Positions 44,088 through 53,199 of a DNA stretch of 64,000 bases are shown here, piece by piece. Origin of the DNA: Saccharothrix luteola (GTDB lineage Bacteria; Actinomycetota; Actinomycetes; Mycobacteriales; Pseudonocardiaceae); assembly GCF_020859565.1 (NCBI RefSeq), contig NZ_JAJHUO010000001.1:366728-430727 (forward strand), in the 5' to 3' direction. A program made the translations under genes and the position numbers. The notes under the pieces are model-generated. The model was not told the origin of the DNA. It worked only from the letters and a program-made list of their open reading frames with translations, and searched no databases. Position 1 is the first letter of the stretch; each line of letters begins with the position of its first letter.

Positions 44088-45643
44088 TGCCACCACCCGA
44101 CCGGCCAGGACCGACCGGCCACATGAGCGCCGAGGAGTTCCGCCGCCACGGCTACGCGGTCGTCGACTGGCTGGCCCGCTACTGGACCGACCTCGACCAA
44201 CGCCCCGTCACACCGGACGTGGCACCGGGACAGGTCGCGGCGTCGCTGCCGGAACGCGCACCGGAGCACGGCGAACCGTTCGAGGACCTGCTCGCCGACG
44301 TCGACCGGCTCATCACACCGGGCCTGGCTCACTGGCAGCACCCCATGTTCCTCGGCCACTTCCCCATGACCAACTCCGGCCCGTCCGTGCTGGGCGAACT
44401 GCTCACCGCGGGGCTCAACCCGCAGGCGATGCTGTGGTCGGCCAATCCGGCGCTGACCGAGCTGGAGGGGGTGGTGTGCGACTGGCTGGCCGACCTGCTG
44501 GGCCTGCCCGCCTCCTTCCGCGGCAACGGCGTGCTCCAGGACACCGCGTCGGCCGGCGTTCTCGTGGCGCTGACCGCGGCCCTGTGGCGACGCGGCGGCG
44601 AGGACTGGCGACGCCACGGCGCGGGCACCCGGTACACGGTCTACACCTCCACCGAGGGCAACTGCTCCATCGCCAAGGCCGTCCGCGTGGCCGGCCTTGG
44701 CGAGGACCGGCTCCGACTGGTCGACGTCGACCACCACGCCCCGGCGATGCGGGTGGATCACCTGCGCGCCCTGGTCGAGGCCGACATCGCCGCCGGGAAC
44801 GTGCCGGTCATGGTCGCGGCCACCGTCGGCACCACCTCCACCACCGCCGTCGACCCGGTGGCCGAGATCGGCGAGCTGTGCCGCGAGCACGGCATCTGGC
44901 TGCACGTCGACGCCGCCTACGCCGGTGTCGCGGCGGTCTGCCCCGAGATGCGGTGGATCCACCACGGCGTGGAGCTGGCGGACAGCTACTGCGTCAACCC
45001 GCACAAGTGGCTGCTCACCGGCTTGGACTGCGGCGCCATGTGGGTCACCGACCAACGAGCCCTCACCGCCGCCATGACCACCACACCCGCCTACCTGAGC
45101 GGCAGCACCGCCCCGCACCCCGCCGCGGTGGACCTGCGCGACCGGCAGCTCCCGCTCGGGCACCGCTCGCGGGCGCTGAAACTGTGGTTCGTGCTGCGCT
45201 GGTACGGCGCCGAAGGGCTGCGCGCCCACATCCGCGAGGGCATCGCTCTGGCCCGCGACTTCGCCGCGAAGGTCCGCGCGGACGACCGGTTCGAGATCGT
45301 CGCACCCCACCCGTTCGGGCTGGTGTGCTTCCGGCTGCACGCCGACGACGCCACCAACGCCGAACTGCTGCGCCGCCTCACCACCTCCGGCGAACTGCTC
45401 CTGAGCCACACCGACGTCCACGGGCGGCACACCCTGCGCCTGGCCACCGGCGGCACCGCCACCACCTCCGCCCACCTGGACCTGGCGTGGCGGAAGATCA
45501 CGGACATCGCCGCCGACCTGCTCGCGGTCGCCCCCGACGCGGAGGCTCCACGGCCCGGGTCAGCCGTCGGCCAACCAAGCGCAGGTCTCCGGGTCCAGGA
45601 AGACCTCTGCGGCGTCGAGGGAGGCGTCCACTTCGGCCAGTGA
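44087..45643 (+). CDS. PLP-dependent amino-acid decarboxylase (aromatic-L-amino-acid decarboxylase family)
   Basis: A 518-aa group II decarboxylase. The N-terminal FRRHGYAVVDWLARYW, the HPMFLGHFPMTNS substrate-site block, HVDAAYAG with the PLP-stacking region, and NPHKWLLTGLDCG with the Schiff-base Lys are all present. The substrate may be an aromatic or related amino acid; the changed FLGHFPMTNS block hints at a different preference from typical enzymes. The last 84 bases overlap the convergent aldo/keto reductase gene, so the tail after about residue 490 may be an extension. Confidence 0.9.
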   Translation: MPPPDRPGPTGHMSAEEFRRHGYAVVDWLARYWTDLDQRPVTPDVAPGQVAASLPERAPEHGEPFEDLLADVDRLITPGLAHWQHPMFLGHFPMTNSGPSVLGELLTAGLNPQAMLWSANPALTELEGVVCDWLADLLGLPASFRGNGVLQDTASAGVLVALTAALWRRGGEDWRRHGAGTRYTVYTSTEGNCSIAKAVRVAGLGEDRLRLVDVDHHAPAMRVDHLRALVEADIAAGNVPVMVAATVGTTSTTAVDPVAEIGELCREHGIWLHVDAAYAGVAAVCPEMRWIHHGVELADSYCVNPHKWLLTGLDCGAMWVTDQRALTAAMTTTPAYLSGSTAPHPAAVDLRDRQLPLGHRSRALKLWFVLRWYGAEGLRAHIREGIALARDFAAKVRADDRFEIVAPHPFGLVCFRLHADDATNAELLRRLTTSGELLLSHTDVHGRHTLRLATGGTATTSAHLDLAWRKITDIAADLLAVAPDAEAPRPGSAVGQPSAGLRVQEDLCGVEGGVHFGQ

Positions 45644-46477
45644 GCGTGCACCGACGACCGCCGTCGCCGACGTGGCGTTCAGCAGCCAGGCCAAGGCGAT
45701 CGTCTCCGGCGGCAGTCCGTGCTCCCCGCCCAGTTGTCGGCAGCGCTCCCGCCGCTCCGCGTTGACGTCGGTGGCGAACGGGTCGGTGGCGTCCGCCGAC
45801 ACCGGCTCGGGACGACCGGCGAAGTAGCCACGTGCCTGTGCCGCCCACGCGATGAGCCAGGGGTTGTGCTCGGCCAGGACGTCGCGCACGTCGGCCACAC
45901 TCCTGGTCTCCGGCCACAGTGGACGGACAGGCTCCGCCAGGCTGCACTGGTAGCTGACGACCGGGTCGCAGCCGTGCGCCCGCAGGACGGGGATCAACTC
46001 GGCCAGGCGCGGAGCCGACCAGTTCGAGACCCCGACCCGCTCGCACGCGCCCCGAGCCACGAAGCCCGCCAACACCTCGGCCAGCTCCGCGACCGGGCGG
46101 GCGGGATCGTCGCGGTGCAGCAGCACCACGTCCACGCACTCCAGCCCGAGCCGCCGCCGGGACTCGTCCAGCTCCGCGGTCAGCCGGGCGGCGCCGAGGT
46201 CGAGATGACCGTCGTCGTCCGGGTGCCCGATCTTGGTCTCCAAGGTCAGCACGCCGGGGTTGGCGCGCAACCAGGAACCGATCGTCCGCTCGGACCGACC
46301 GTCCGCGTAGCTGTGCGCGGTGTCGACCCAGCGCCCGCCGCGCTCGGCGAACCGGTCCAGCCGCGCCCGTGAGAGGCCGGCGTCCTCCTCCCCGAATCGG
46401 CCGCCCAACGCGATTCTCGACACCGCGGGCCCCGCCGAGGCGGGTTCACCTCGCGGAGGGTTGTGCGTCGCGGTCAC
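45560..46477 (-). CDS. Aldo/keto reductase
   Basis: A 305-aa NADPH-dependent reductase. The catalytic tetrad is readable as Asp in RWVDTAHSYADG, the Tyr there, Lys in LTLETKIGH and His in VDVVLLHRDD. The C-terminal NADPH-binding part (NATSATAVVGARSLAEVD) is intact. The GTG at 46477 has AGAGGAG; an ATG at 46495 is possible. It overlaps the short upstream gene by about 32 bases. It is the last gene of the operon that starts with the heptose-pathway fusion, so it may reduce a sugar intermediate. Confidence 0.9.
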   Translation of the reverse strand: MTATHNPPRGEPASAGPAVSRIALGGRFGEEDAGLSRARLDRFAERGGRWVDTAHSYADGRSERTIGSWLRANPGVLTLETKIGHPDDDGHLDLGAARLTAELDESRRRLGLECVDVVLLHRDDPARPVAELAEVLAGFVARGACERVGVSNWSAPRLAELIPVLRAHGCDPVVSYQCSLAEPVRPLWPETRSVADVRDVLAEHNPWLIAWAAQARGYFAGRPEPVSADATDPFATDVNAERRERCRQLGGEHGLPPETIALAWLLNATSATAVVGARSLAEVDASLDAAEVFLDPETCAWLADG

Positions 46478-46787
46478 CGCGTCTCCTCTCGTCATCGGCT
46501 TCCACCACGGCCATCCCGGCGGCCACCACCGCCGCCCTGGCCATCCCAAGCGCCTCCCGAAGAACCTCTTCGCGGGCGTGGCCGGCGTCGTGCACCAGCG
46601 CTACCAGCCCGCACGCGGCGGTCTCCAGGCTCGCCCGGACGACCTCGGCGATGGTGCCCCGGTCCGCCCGCAGCTGCGACAGCTCCGCGTGCAGGCGCAG
46701 CACCTCCTCGACGTGGCGGCCGACGGGCGTGCGGTCCAGTCCGGCCAGGGCCGAGCGGACCCGCGTGGGGAGGATGTCGGACGTCAT
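46446..46787 (-). CDS. Small helical protein of unknown function
   Basis: A 113-aa protein predicted to be all helical (VEEVLRLHAELSQLRADRG, HAREEVLREALGMARAAVV) without membrane segments. No family recognised. Its ATG overlaps the stop of the heptose fusion gene (ATGA) and its 3' end overlaps the aldo/keto reductase start, so the frame is held within a tightly coupled operon, which supports it as a real gene. Confidence 0.6.
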   Translation of the reverse strand: MTSDILPTRVRSALAGLDRTPVGRHVEEVLRLHAELSQLRADRGTIAEVVRASLETAACGLVALVHDAGHAREEVLREALGMARAAVVAAGMAVVEADDERRRGDRDAQPSAR

Positions 46788-48805
46788 CGCGTCTCCAGCG
46801 ACGGGTTCGGGTCCGTGCCCGCCGCACTGCGGATGAGCGAGGTGGTCGAGCGCCCGGTCACGTACGGGACGGTGACCACCTGACCGCCGTGGCGCTCGAC
46901 CACCACCGCCTCCGGCAGTTCGTGGATGGCGTAGTCGCCGCCTTTGACGAAGACATCCGGCCTCAGTCGCTCCAGGGCCTGCTCCGGGGTGTCCTCGTCG
47001 AACACGAGAACGGCGTCGACGCTGCGCAGCGCGCTCAGCATCGCGGCCCGCTCGGATGCGGGGACGATCGGCCTGTTCGGTCCCTTGAGCCGCGCGACCG
47101 AGGCGTCACCGTTGAGGCACACGATGAGGCAGTCACCGAGCCTGCGCGCCTCGGCGAGCATCGACACGTGCCCGACGTGCAGGATGTCGAAGCACCCACC
47201 CGTCGCCACGACGCGCCCGCCGCGCGCCCGCACGCGCTCGGCCAAGGCGATGGGGGCCTCCGGCTCGTGAGCGGGTGCGACCGCGTCCTCCGCGAGTGCC
47301 GACACGCCACCCGCGGCGACGAAGGCGGTCGCCACGGCCACCGCCTTCGGCACGGCCACCGAGGGCAGTTCCCCGCGCGCGAGACCACCGGCCACGGCGG
47401 CGGCGAACCGGTCCCCGGCGCCGACGGTGTCCTCGGACGTGGCCGGTTCCGCGGTGATCACCAGAGGGGCCCGGTCGGTGTTCTCGACCAACAGCGCCCC
47501 AAGAGCACCACGCGTCACGACGATCCGGGGCACGCCCCAGGCTTCGAGCAACGCACGCCCGTTCGCCGTGTCCTCGTCCAACCCGGTCGCCCCGGCACCG
47601 GGGTTCGGGTTGGCGGACAGGACCGCGGCCTCCGTGCGGTTCGGCGTCACCAGGCACGTCCCGGCCACCGGAGGCGCGCCCGCGCGGTGGGGGTCCCACA
47701 CGGTCGGCACGGACCTGGCCACCTCGGCGATCGCGCGGCGGATGGCGGGCACGCCGGCCACACCACGTCCGTAGTCCGACACCAGGATCGCCGAGGCGTC
47801 CCGCAGCGTCCGCGCCAGGTCGGCTGGTGGGGCGCCGACGGCGCCGGGGTTCCGATCGGTCTCGTCCAGCATCAGCATCGTGCGTCCGCCACTGCGGACC
47901 CGCGCTTTCACCGGGGTGCGGCCACGCAGGCCGAGGTCGACGATCTCGATGCCCTCGGCGCTCAGCGACTCGCGCAGCCGGGCGCCGTCCAGGTCGTCGG
48001 CCAGCGCGGTCACCAGGACCACGTCGTCGCCCGCACGGGCGGCGAGCACCGCGGCCAGGGCGGCGCCACCCGGTCGGGTCGTGGTGGTGATCGAGTCGAC
48101 CACCGGGACCGGTGCTTCCGGCGACATCCGGCTCACCGCGCCGTTCAGGTCGCGGTCCAGGAGGGCGTCGCCCACGACCACCAGCCGGCGCCGCCCCGGG
48201 GGCGCGAGGGCTGCCGGGGCACGCACACCGAGCGCGGCGTCGAGCGACGCGCAGAGCACGTGGATGCCGACCAGGTGGCACTCCTGCACGGTGGCGACCG
48301 CATCGGTGTCGACCGGCACGGCGTCGTCGCACAGCTCCGCCAGGGGGTTCGGCGCACGTCCGGTCAGCGCCCACGTCGTCATCCCGATCTCCGCCGCCGC
48401 CTCGGCCGCGCGCAGCAGGTTCGCGCTGCGACCGGAGGTCGACAGGCACAGCAGCACGTCGCCCGCTCGGCCGTGGGCGCGGACCTGCCTGGCGAAGACC
48501 TCCTCGTAGCCGTAGTCGTTGCTGACCGCGGTCACGGTGGACGTGTCGGCGTGCAGGGCGATGGCGGGCAACGCGCGCCGCTCGTGCTGGTAGCGGCCGA
48601 CCAGCTCGGCGGTCAGGTGCTGCGCCTCCGCGGCGGAACCGCCGTTGCCCGCCACCAGGACGCGTCCACCGGCGGAGAACAGCGCGGCGAGCGCCTCGCC
48701 CCAGACTCGGATCCGGCCGGTGTCCAACCGCGAGGCGGCCTCGACCAGACGACCGATGTGACTCGTGTCGAACCCGGCGTCGTCGTGGTGTTCGTCGGTG
48801 CCCAT
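46784..48805 (-). CDS. hldE: Three-domain heptose enzyme: sedoheptulose-7-P isomerase, heptose kinase and nucleotidyltransferase
   Basis: A 673-aa fusion. Residues 1-190 are a GmhA-type SIS isomerase (VLVAGNGGSAAEAQHLTAEL, LCLSTSGRSANLL). About 200-510 is a PfkB-type kinase (PGGAALAAVLAAR, SEDTVGAGDRFAAAVAGG), and from 525 a nucleotidyltransferase (GGCFDILHVGHVSML). Together with GmhB this makes NDP-D-glycero-D-manno-heptose from sedoheptulose 7-phosphate. Separate GmhA and HldE are usual; all three in one chain is uncommon. The ATG at 48805 has GGAGG. Divergent from gmhB. Confidence 0.92.
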   Translation of the reverse strand: MGTDEHHDDAGFDTSHIGRLVEAASRLDTGRIRVWGEALAALFSAGGRVLVAGNGGSAAEAQHLTAELVGRYQHERRALPAIALHADTSTVTAVSNDYGYEEVFARQVRAHGRAGDVLLCLSTSGRSANLLRAAEAAAEIGMTTWALTGRAPNPLAELCDDAVPVDTDAVATVQECHLVGIHVLCASLDAALGVRAPAALAPPGRRRLVVVGDALLDRDLNGAVSRMSPEAPVPVVDSITTTTRPGGAALAAVLAARAGDDVVLVTALADDLDGARLRESLSAEGIEIVDLGLRGRTPVKARVRSGGRTMLMLDETDRNPGAVGAPPADLARTLRDASAILVSDYGRGVAGVPAIRRAIAEVARSVPTVWDPHRAGAPPVAGTCLVTPNRTEAAVLSANPNPGAGATGLDEDTANGRALLEAWGVPRIVVTRGALGALLVENTDRAPLVITAEPATSEDTVGAGDRFAAAVAGGLARGELPSVAVPKAVAVATAFVAAGGVSALAEDAVAPAHEPEAPIALAERVRARGGRVVATGGCFDILHVGHVSMLAEARRLGDCLIVCLNGDASVARLKGPNRPIVPASERAAMLSALRSVDAVLVFDEDTPEQALERLRPDVFVKGGDYAIHELPEAVVVERHGGQVVTVPYVTGRSTTSLIRSAAGTDPNPSLETR

Positions 48806-48881
48806 ACCAGTAACCTCCATCTGCGACTGCGCTGAACCGGAACGACCGCGGCGGGCCCTGCCGTGACGCGAGGGAGATCGC

Positions 48882-49415
48882 ATGTGGCTGATCCGCGGTT
48901 CCCGTGGCGCCCGCCCCCTCCGGCCGGCCGGCGGCGGGTGGCCGGGAGCGGTGCTGTTCGACCGTGACGGGACGCTGGTGCACGACGTGCCGTACAACGG
49001 CGATCCGGACCTCGTCGTCCCCGTTCCCGGCGCCAGGTGGGCGGTGGACGCGCTGCGCGCCGAGGGCGTGGCGCTGGGCGTGGTCACCAACCAGTCCGGT
49101 GTCGGGCGCGGCCTGCTCGACCGGCGCGCGGTCCTCGCCGTCGCCGATCGCATCGAGCGGCTGCTCGGACCGTTCGACGTCTGGGCCGTGTGCCCGCACG
49201 CGCCCGCCGATGGGTGCCGGTGCCGCAAACCCGCGCCCGGGCTCGTCGAGGGCGCCGCCGCCGAGCTCGGGGTGGACCCGGCCCGGGCGGTGGTGGTGGG
49301 AGACCGCGCCTCCGACGTCGAGGCGGCCGAGGCGGCCGGCGCCACCGGGCTGCTCGTCCGACCCGGCGGACCCGACCTCCGCGCCGTCGTGGCCGGGCTC
49401 GTCGGTCGCCGGTGA
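48882..49415 (+). CDS. gmhB: D-glycero-D-manno-heptose 1,7-bisphosphate 7-phosphatase
   Basis: A 177-aa HAD phosphatase. FDRDGTLVHDVPYNGDPDLV holds the nucleophile Asp and family-specific loop, TNQSGVGRG is motif II, and CPHAPADGCRCRKP carries the zinc-binding Cys/His set and motif III Lys typical of GmhB. It removes the 7-phosphate between the kinase and nucleotidyltransferase steps of the fused enzyme encoded divergently 76 bases away. AGGGAG precedes the ATG. Confidence 0.92.
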   Translation: MWLIRGSRGARPLRPAGGGWPGAVLFDRDGTLVHDVPYNGDPDLVVPVPGARWAVDALRAEGVALGVVTNQSGVGRGLLDRRAVLAVADRIERLLGPFDVWAVCPHAPADGCRCRKPAPGLVEGAAAELGVDPARAVVVGDRASDVEAAEAAGATGLLVRPGGPDLRAVVAGLVGRR

Positions 49416-49425
49416 CGGCCGGGGA

Positions 49426-50265
49426 TCAGGTGTCGAACAGGCCGTCCGCGTTCGTCGGCCCGGTCCGTCGACCCGTGCCCATCCACTCCACCGGCAGCCC
49501 GTCGACGGTGCCGAGCCCCTCCCAGATGTCGTAGCCCAGCAACCGGCGCATGGTCGGCGACAGTCCACTGCGGACCTCCGGGCGCAGGGAGCGGAAGAAG
49601 TTCTCCTGCTGTCGGATGAACGGCGAGCAGTAGTGGGCGAAGATGCCGCGGCGGATCGTGTCGGGCGTGGTGTTCACCCCGGCGCGGTGCCACACCCGGC
49701 CGTCGAGCACGAGCAGGCTGCCGGCCGTCGCGGTGATCGAGACGGTGGTCGCGGCGGTGACCTCCTCCTTGGTGGGCGCCCGGCCCGCCAGGTGGCTGCC
49801 GGGCAGGATCACGGTGCCGCCGTTGGCCTCGGTGAAGTCGTCGAGGAGCCAGCACGCCTGGGTGCCCATCGCGTACGACCACGGCTCGGGGATGTACTGC
49901 TGGTCGGCGTGCACCGACTGGGCCGTGTTCCCGGGCAGGGTCACGTGCGCGGTGATGCTCGACAGCAGGTGGTGCGGTCCGAGCAGCTGCTCCGTGAGGG
50001 CGAGTGCGGTGGGGTGTTCGGCCAGGGCGACGAACTCGGGGCCGTGGTTCAACAGCGCGGTGATGCGGTAGTTGCCCCGTGAGTACCACGGGTTGCCCGC
50101 CGCCCGGTCCCTCGCCTCGACCTCGGCGAAGCCGGCGCGCAGCGCGGTGAGTTCGGCACGCCCGAGCACGTCGGCGACCACGCAGTAGCCGGACTCGGCC
50201 AGGTCGCTGCTCGCCGTGCCCAGGTCGGTGGTCGGAGTCGGCGGAACCGCGGTGTAGTGCTCCAT
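49426..50265 (-). CDS. Phytanoyl-CoA dioxygenase family (PhyH) oxygenase
   Basis: A 279-aa non-heme iron, 2-oxoglutarate-dependent oxygenase. The metal triad is readable as HAD in SVHADQQYIPEPWS and His in VWHRAGVNTT, and GIFAHYCSP has the region that binds 2-oxoglutarate. PhyH-type enzymes hydroxylate or make orthoesters in sugar antibiotics (for example hygromycin B and orthosomycins), so a role on the heptose product is plausible. It converges on gmhB with 10 bases between. Confidence 0.88.
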   Translation of the reverse strand: MEHYTAVPPTPTTDLGTASSDLAESGYCVVADVLGRAELTALRAGFAEVEARDRAAGNPWYSRGNYRITALLNHGPEFVALAEHPTALALTEQLLGPHHLLSSITAHVTLPGNTAQSVHADQQYIPEPWSYAMGTQACWLLDDFTEANGGTVILPGSHLAGRAPTKEEVTAATTVSITATAGSLLVLDGRVWHRAGVNTTPDTIRRGIFAHYCSPFIRQQENFFRSLRPEVRSGLSPTMRRLLGYDIWEGLGTVDGLPVEWMGTGRRTGPTNADGLFDT

Positions 50266-50322
50266 TCCTGCTCTCCGGGGGTAGTGCGGATGACGTCGAA
50301 GATGCGGCCGCGTCACGACGCT

Positions 50323-50348
50323 ATTGCCGGGTCGCCGGTCGGGGCAAT
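50323..50348. promoter_or_regulatory. Inverted repeat in the divergent PhyH/ABC exporter promoter region
   Basis: ATTGCC (50323-50328) and GGCAAT (50343-50348) are perfect inverted copies 14 bases apart in the 203-base gap. They sit where -10 regions for the two divergent genes could be. Function is a guess. Confidence 0.3.
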
Positions 50349-50468
50349 GTTCGACCCGGTCCGTCTCCGCTCGACGTGACCGACGCGCCGCGGGTGCGGT
50401 AGACACGGATCCCGGTGGTGGACCCACGTCGATCGTCCCGCGCAACGCCGATCCACTTGGAGTTCGCA

Positions 50469-51503
50469 GTGAGCCCGATCCCCGCAGGCAGTTCCGATCC
50501 CGTCGTCGAGGCACGAGACCTCAGCCGCGCCTACCGCGTGGTGCGGCGGGATCCCGGTGTGGCCGGCGCGCTGCGTTCGCTCGTGCGTCCGCGTCGGGAG
50601 GAGCGGACGGCCGTGGACCGGGTCAGCTTCGCCATCGAGCGCGGCGAGCTGGTCGGTCTGCTCGGCCCGAACGGCGCGGGCAAGTCGACCCTCATCAAGA
50701 TGATGACCGGGATCCTCGTGCCGAGCTCCGGATCGCTGGTGGTCAACGGCCGGGTTCCGCACCGCGACCGCATCCGCCACGCCGCGGGCATCGGGGTCGT
50801 GTTCGGGCAGCGGACCCAGCTGTGGTGGGACCTGCCGGTTCGTGACTCGTTCGACGTGCTGCACGACATCCACCGCATCCCTGGGGAGGTCTTCCGGCGC
50901 AGGCTCGCCGAGTTCGACGACCTGCTCGCGCTGTCGACGTTCTGGGACACCCCGGCGCGCCACCTGTCGCTGGGCCAGCGGGTGCGCTCCGACCTCGCCG
51001 CGGCGCTGCTGCACGCACCGCCGATCGTCTTCCTCGACGAGCCGACCATCGGCATGGACGTGGTGGTCAAGGAACAGGTGCGCGGCTTCCTGAACCACGT
51101 CGTGCGAGAGCTGGGCCGGACCGTGGTGCTGACCACCCACGACATGGGCGACGTCCAGCGGTTGTGCCGGCGACTGCTGTTGATCAACGGCGGCAGGCTC
51201 GTCTTCGACGGTGGCGTCGAGGAGCTCGAGCGGCGCACCGGCGCGACGCGCGACCTCTGCGTGGTCTTCACCCGCCCCACCCGCGCTCCCGCGCTGCCCG
51301 GTTGCGCCCTGGTCGAGCAGAGCGGGGCCGAGGCTCGCTACCGACTGGCCGGCGACGCCGAGCCGGAGCGGGTGCTCAGGGTGCTCACCGCGGCCGCGCC
51401 GGTCGCCGACTGCTCGTTCCGCAAGCGCAGCCTCGAAGAGCTGATGCGCGATGTGTACCAGGGAACATCGGAGCTGGTCGCGGCGGACCGGCGGGCATCG
51501 TGA
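50469..51503 (+). CDS. ABC-2 type exporter ATP-binding protein
   Basis: A 344-aa ATPase with Walker A GPNGAGKST, a signature at HLSLGQRVRSDLAAALLH, Walker B PIVFLDEPTIGMD and switch His in TTHDMGD. The insertion VFGQRTQLWWDLPV and the paired permeases mark it as the group that works with two different ABC-2 membrane subunits. The GTG at 50469 has GGAG. It begins the operon ATPase-permease-permease-kinase and probably exports the antibiotic or gives self-protection. Confidence 0.92.
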   Translation: MSPIPAGSSDPVVEARDLSRAYRVVRRDPGVAGALRSLVRPRREERTAVDRVSFAIERGELVGLLGPNGAGKSTLIKMMTGILVPSSGSLVVNGRVPHRDRIRHAAGIGVVFGQRTQLWWDLPVRDSFDVLHDIHRIPGEVFRRRLAEFDDLLALSTFWDTPARHLSLGQRVRSDLAAALLHAPPIVFLDEPTIGMDVVVKEQVRGFLNHVVRELGRTVVLTTHDMGDVQRLCRRLLLINGGRLVFDGGVEELERRTGATRDLCVVFTRPTRAPALPGCALVEQSGAEARYRLAGDAEPERVLRVLTAAAPVADCSFRKRSLEELMRDVYQGTSELVAADRRAS

Positions 51504-52309
51504 CGGCGGGCGGCTTTCGAACCGGGAGTCCGTGGCGGCTGCTCAGGCTGGGACCGGCGGTGGAGCTCGCCGACCGCGGCAGGCTCTACGCGACCGCGTT
51601 CGGCATCACGGTGCAGATCTTCCTGTACTGGGTGCTGTGGACGACTCTCTACGGCACAGGGTCCGGGATCCAGGGCGGAATGACGCTGGAGCAGGCGGTG
51701 TCGTACTCCGCGCTCGGCGTGCTGATCAGCCGAACCCGCGTGCTGACCAGGGATTCCGTCTACCGCGCGGTCACCGACGGCGCGATCGTGTACTGGTTCA
51801 CCCGTCCGATGGCTCCCGGCCGGTACTTCTTCCTGCGCTCGGCGGGAGAAGCCCTCTACGGCAGCGCCCTCGCGCTCGTCGGCGCGGTGGCGTGCGGGTT
51901 CCTGGGCCTGGTCACCGCGCCGTCATCGCCCGCGGTGCTCGTGGTCACGCTGATCAGCCTGGTGCTCGGCCAGGTCGTGCAGTACTACCTGACCCTCCTC
52001 GTCGAGGTGTCGTGCTTCTGGTTCACCACGAACCGCGGGCTCAGGAGCCTCAACACCTTCGTGCAGGACCTCTGCTCGGGCGCCATCGTGCCCATCTGGT
52101 TCTTCCCGCCCTGGTTCATCGGCGTCAACCAGCTGCTCCCGTTCCAGGCCACGCTCAACCTGCCCGTCTCGGTCCACATCGGACGCATCACGCCCGCGGA
52201 GACCACGACGATCCTGCTGGTCCAGGCGGGGTGGGGCGTGCTGCTGGCACTGCTGTCGCGGGTGCTGTGGCACGCGGCGTCCCGACGGCTCGTCATCTCG
52301 GGAGGCTGA
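51500..52309 (+). CDS. ABC-2 type exporter permease 1
   Basis: A 269-aa membrane protein with six likely helices (ITVQIFLYWVLWTTLYG, ALALVGAVACGFLGLV, ILLVQAGWGVLLALL) and the ISRTRVLTRDSVYRAVTDGAIVYW block seen in these permeases before the TRPM motif. The GTG at 51500 overlaps the ATPase stop (GTGA). It would pair with permease 2 in a heterodimer. Confidence 0.88.
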   Translation: MTAGGFRTGSPWRLLRLGPAVELADRGRLYATAFGITVQIFLYWVLWTTLYGTGSGIQGGMTLEQAVSYSALGVLISRTRVLTRDSVYRAVTDGAIVYWFTRPMAPGRYFFLRSAGEALYGSALALVGAVACGFLGLVTAPSSPAVLVVTLISLVLGQVVQYYLTLLVEVSCFWFTTNRGLRSLNTFVQDLCSGAIVPIWFFPPWFIGVNQLLPFQATLNLPVSVHIGRITPAETTTILLVQAGWGVLLALLSRVLWHAASRRLVISGG

Positions 52310-52310
52310 C

Positions 52311-53150
52311 GTGGTCGACGACGTGTGGACGCCCGCCCCACCGACCCCGCGCAACCCCCTCAGGTTGATCTCGCGGCTGACCCGGGCCAACCTGCGCGTG
52401 CGGCTGCGCTTCCGGATGGACCTGTTGCTGTCCTTCCTCTACGCCGCGCTGTTCCAGTTGAGCGCGTTGACGTTCGCGGTCGTCGTGTTGCAGCAGTTCA
52501 ACTCGCTGGGCGGCTGGACGGCGCCGGAGGTGATGCTGGTGGCCGCCCTGCGGGTGCTGAGCCACAGCGTCCACCTCTTCCTGTTCAAGAACCTGTCGCG
52601 GGTGCCGGAGATGGTGCGGATCGGCGAGTTCGACGTGGTGCTGCACCGGCCGGTCTCCCCGTTGCTCCAAGTGCTGTTGCGGGAGTTCCACGTCTCCGTG
52701 TTCGGCGATCTCGCGGTCGCGATCGTGCTGTTCACCACGGCGCTGCGGTTGCTCGACATCCAGTGGACGGTGCCGCTGCTGCTGTTCCTGGTGGCGGCGG
52801 TGATCGGCGCCGCCTTGTTGGAGGGTGCGATCCAGCTCGTCATGGCGTCGTTCGCGTTCCGGACCGAGGCGTCGGACATCCTGATGACCTGGACGGACAA
52901 CCTGATCACCGCGTTCGCCAACTACCCCATCGGCATCTTCCCGATGCTGCTGCGGCTCGGTTTCATGACGGTCTTCCCGATCGCCTTCATCGCGTTCTTC
53001 CCCGCGTCGGTCATCCTCGGACGTGCGGGTGACGGACCGGCGCCCGCGTTCGTCGCCCACGCGGTACCCTTGATCGACTTGATTGCCTTCGCCGCGGCGT
53101 GCTGGTGGTGGCTCCACAGCGTGCGCGGCTACCAGAGCAAGGGCGGCTGA
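52311..53150 (+). CDS. ABC-2 type exporter permease 2
   Basis: A 279-aa membrane protein with six likely helices (LLLSFLYAALFQLSALTF, LAVAIVLFTTALRLL, VPLLLFLVAAVIGAALLEG). The block MVRIGEFDVVLHRPVSPLLQ matches the TRP-type motif of its partner. It starts one base after the permease 1 stop. Both permeases and the ATPase form one export unit. Confidence 0.88.
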   Translation: MVDDVWTPAPPTPRNPLRLISRLTRANLRVRLRFRMDLLLSFLYAALFQLSALTFAVVVLQQFNSLGGWTAPEVMLVAALRVLSHSVHLFLFKNLSRVPEMVRIGEFDVVLHRPVSPLLQVLLREFHVSVFGDLAVAIVLFTTALRLLDIQWTVPLLLFLVAAVIGAALLEGAIQLVMASFAFRTEASDILMTWTDNLITAFANYPIGIFPMLLRLGFMTVFPIAFIAFFPASVILGRAGDGPAPAFVAHAVPLIDLIAFAAACWWWLHSVRGYQSKGG

Positions 53151-53199
53151 CGGGCGTGCGCCCCGGTGCCCGAGGACAGGCAGGAGGGACACCCCCGGT

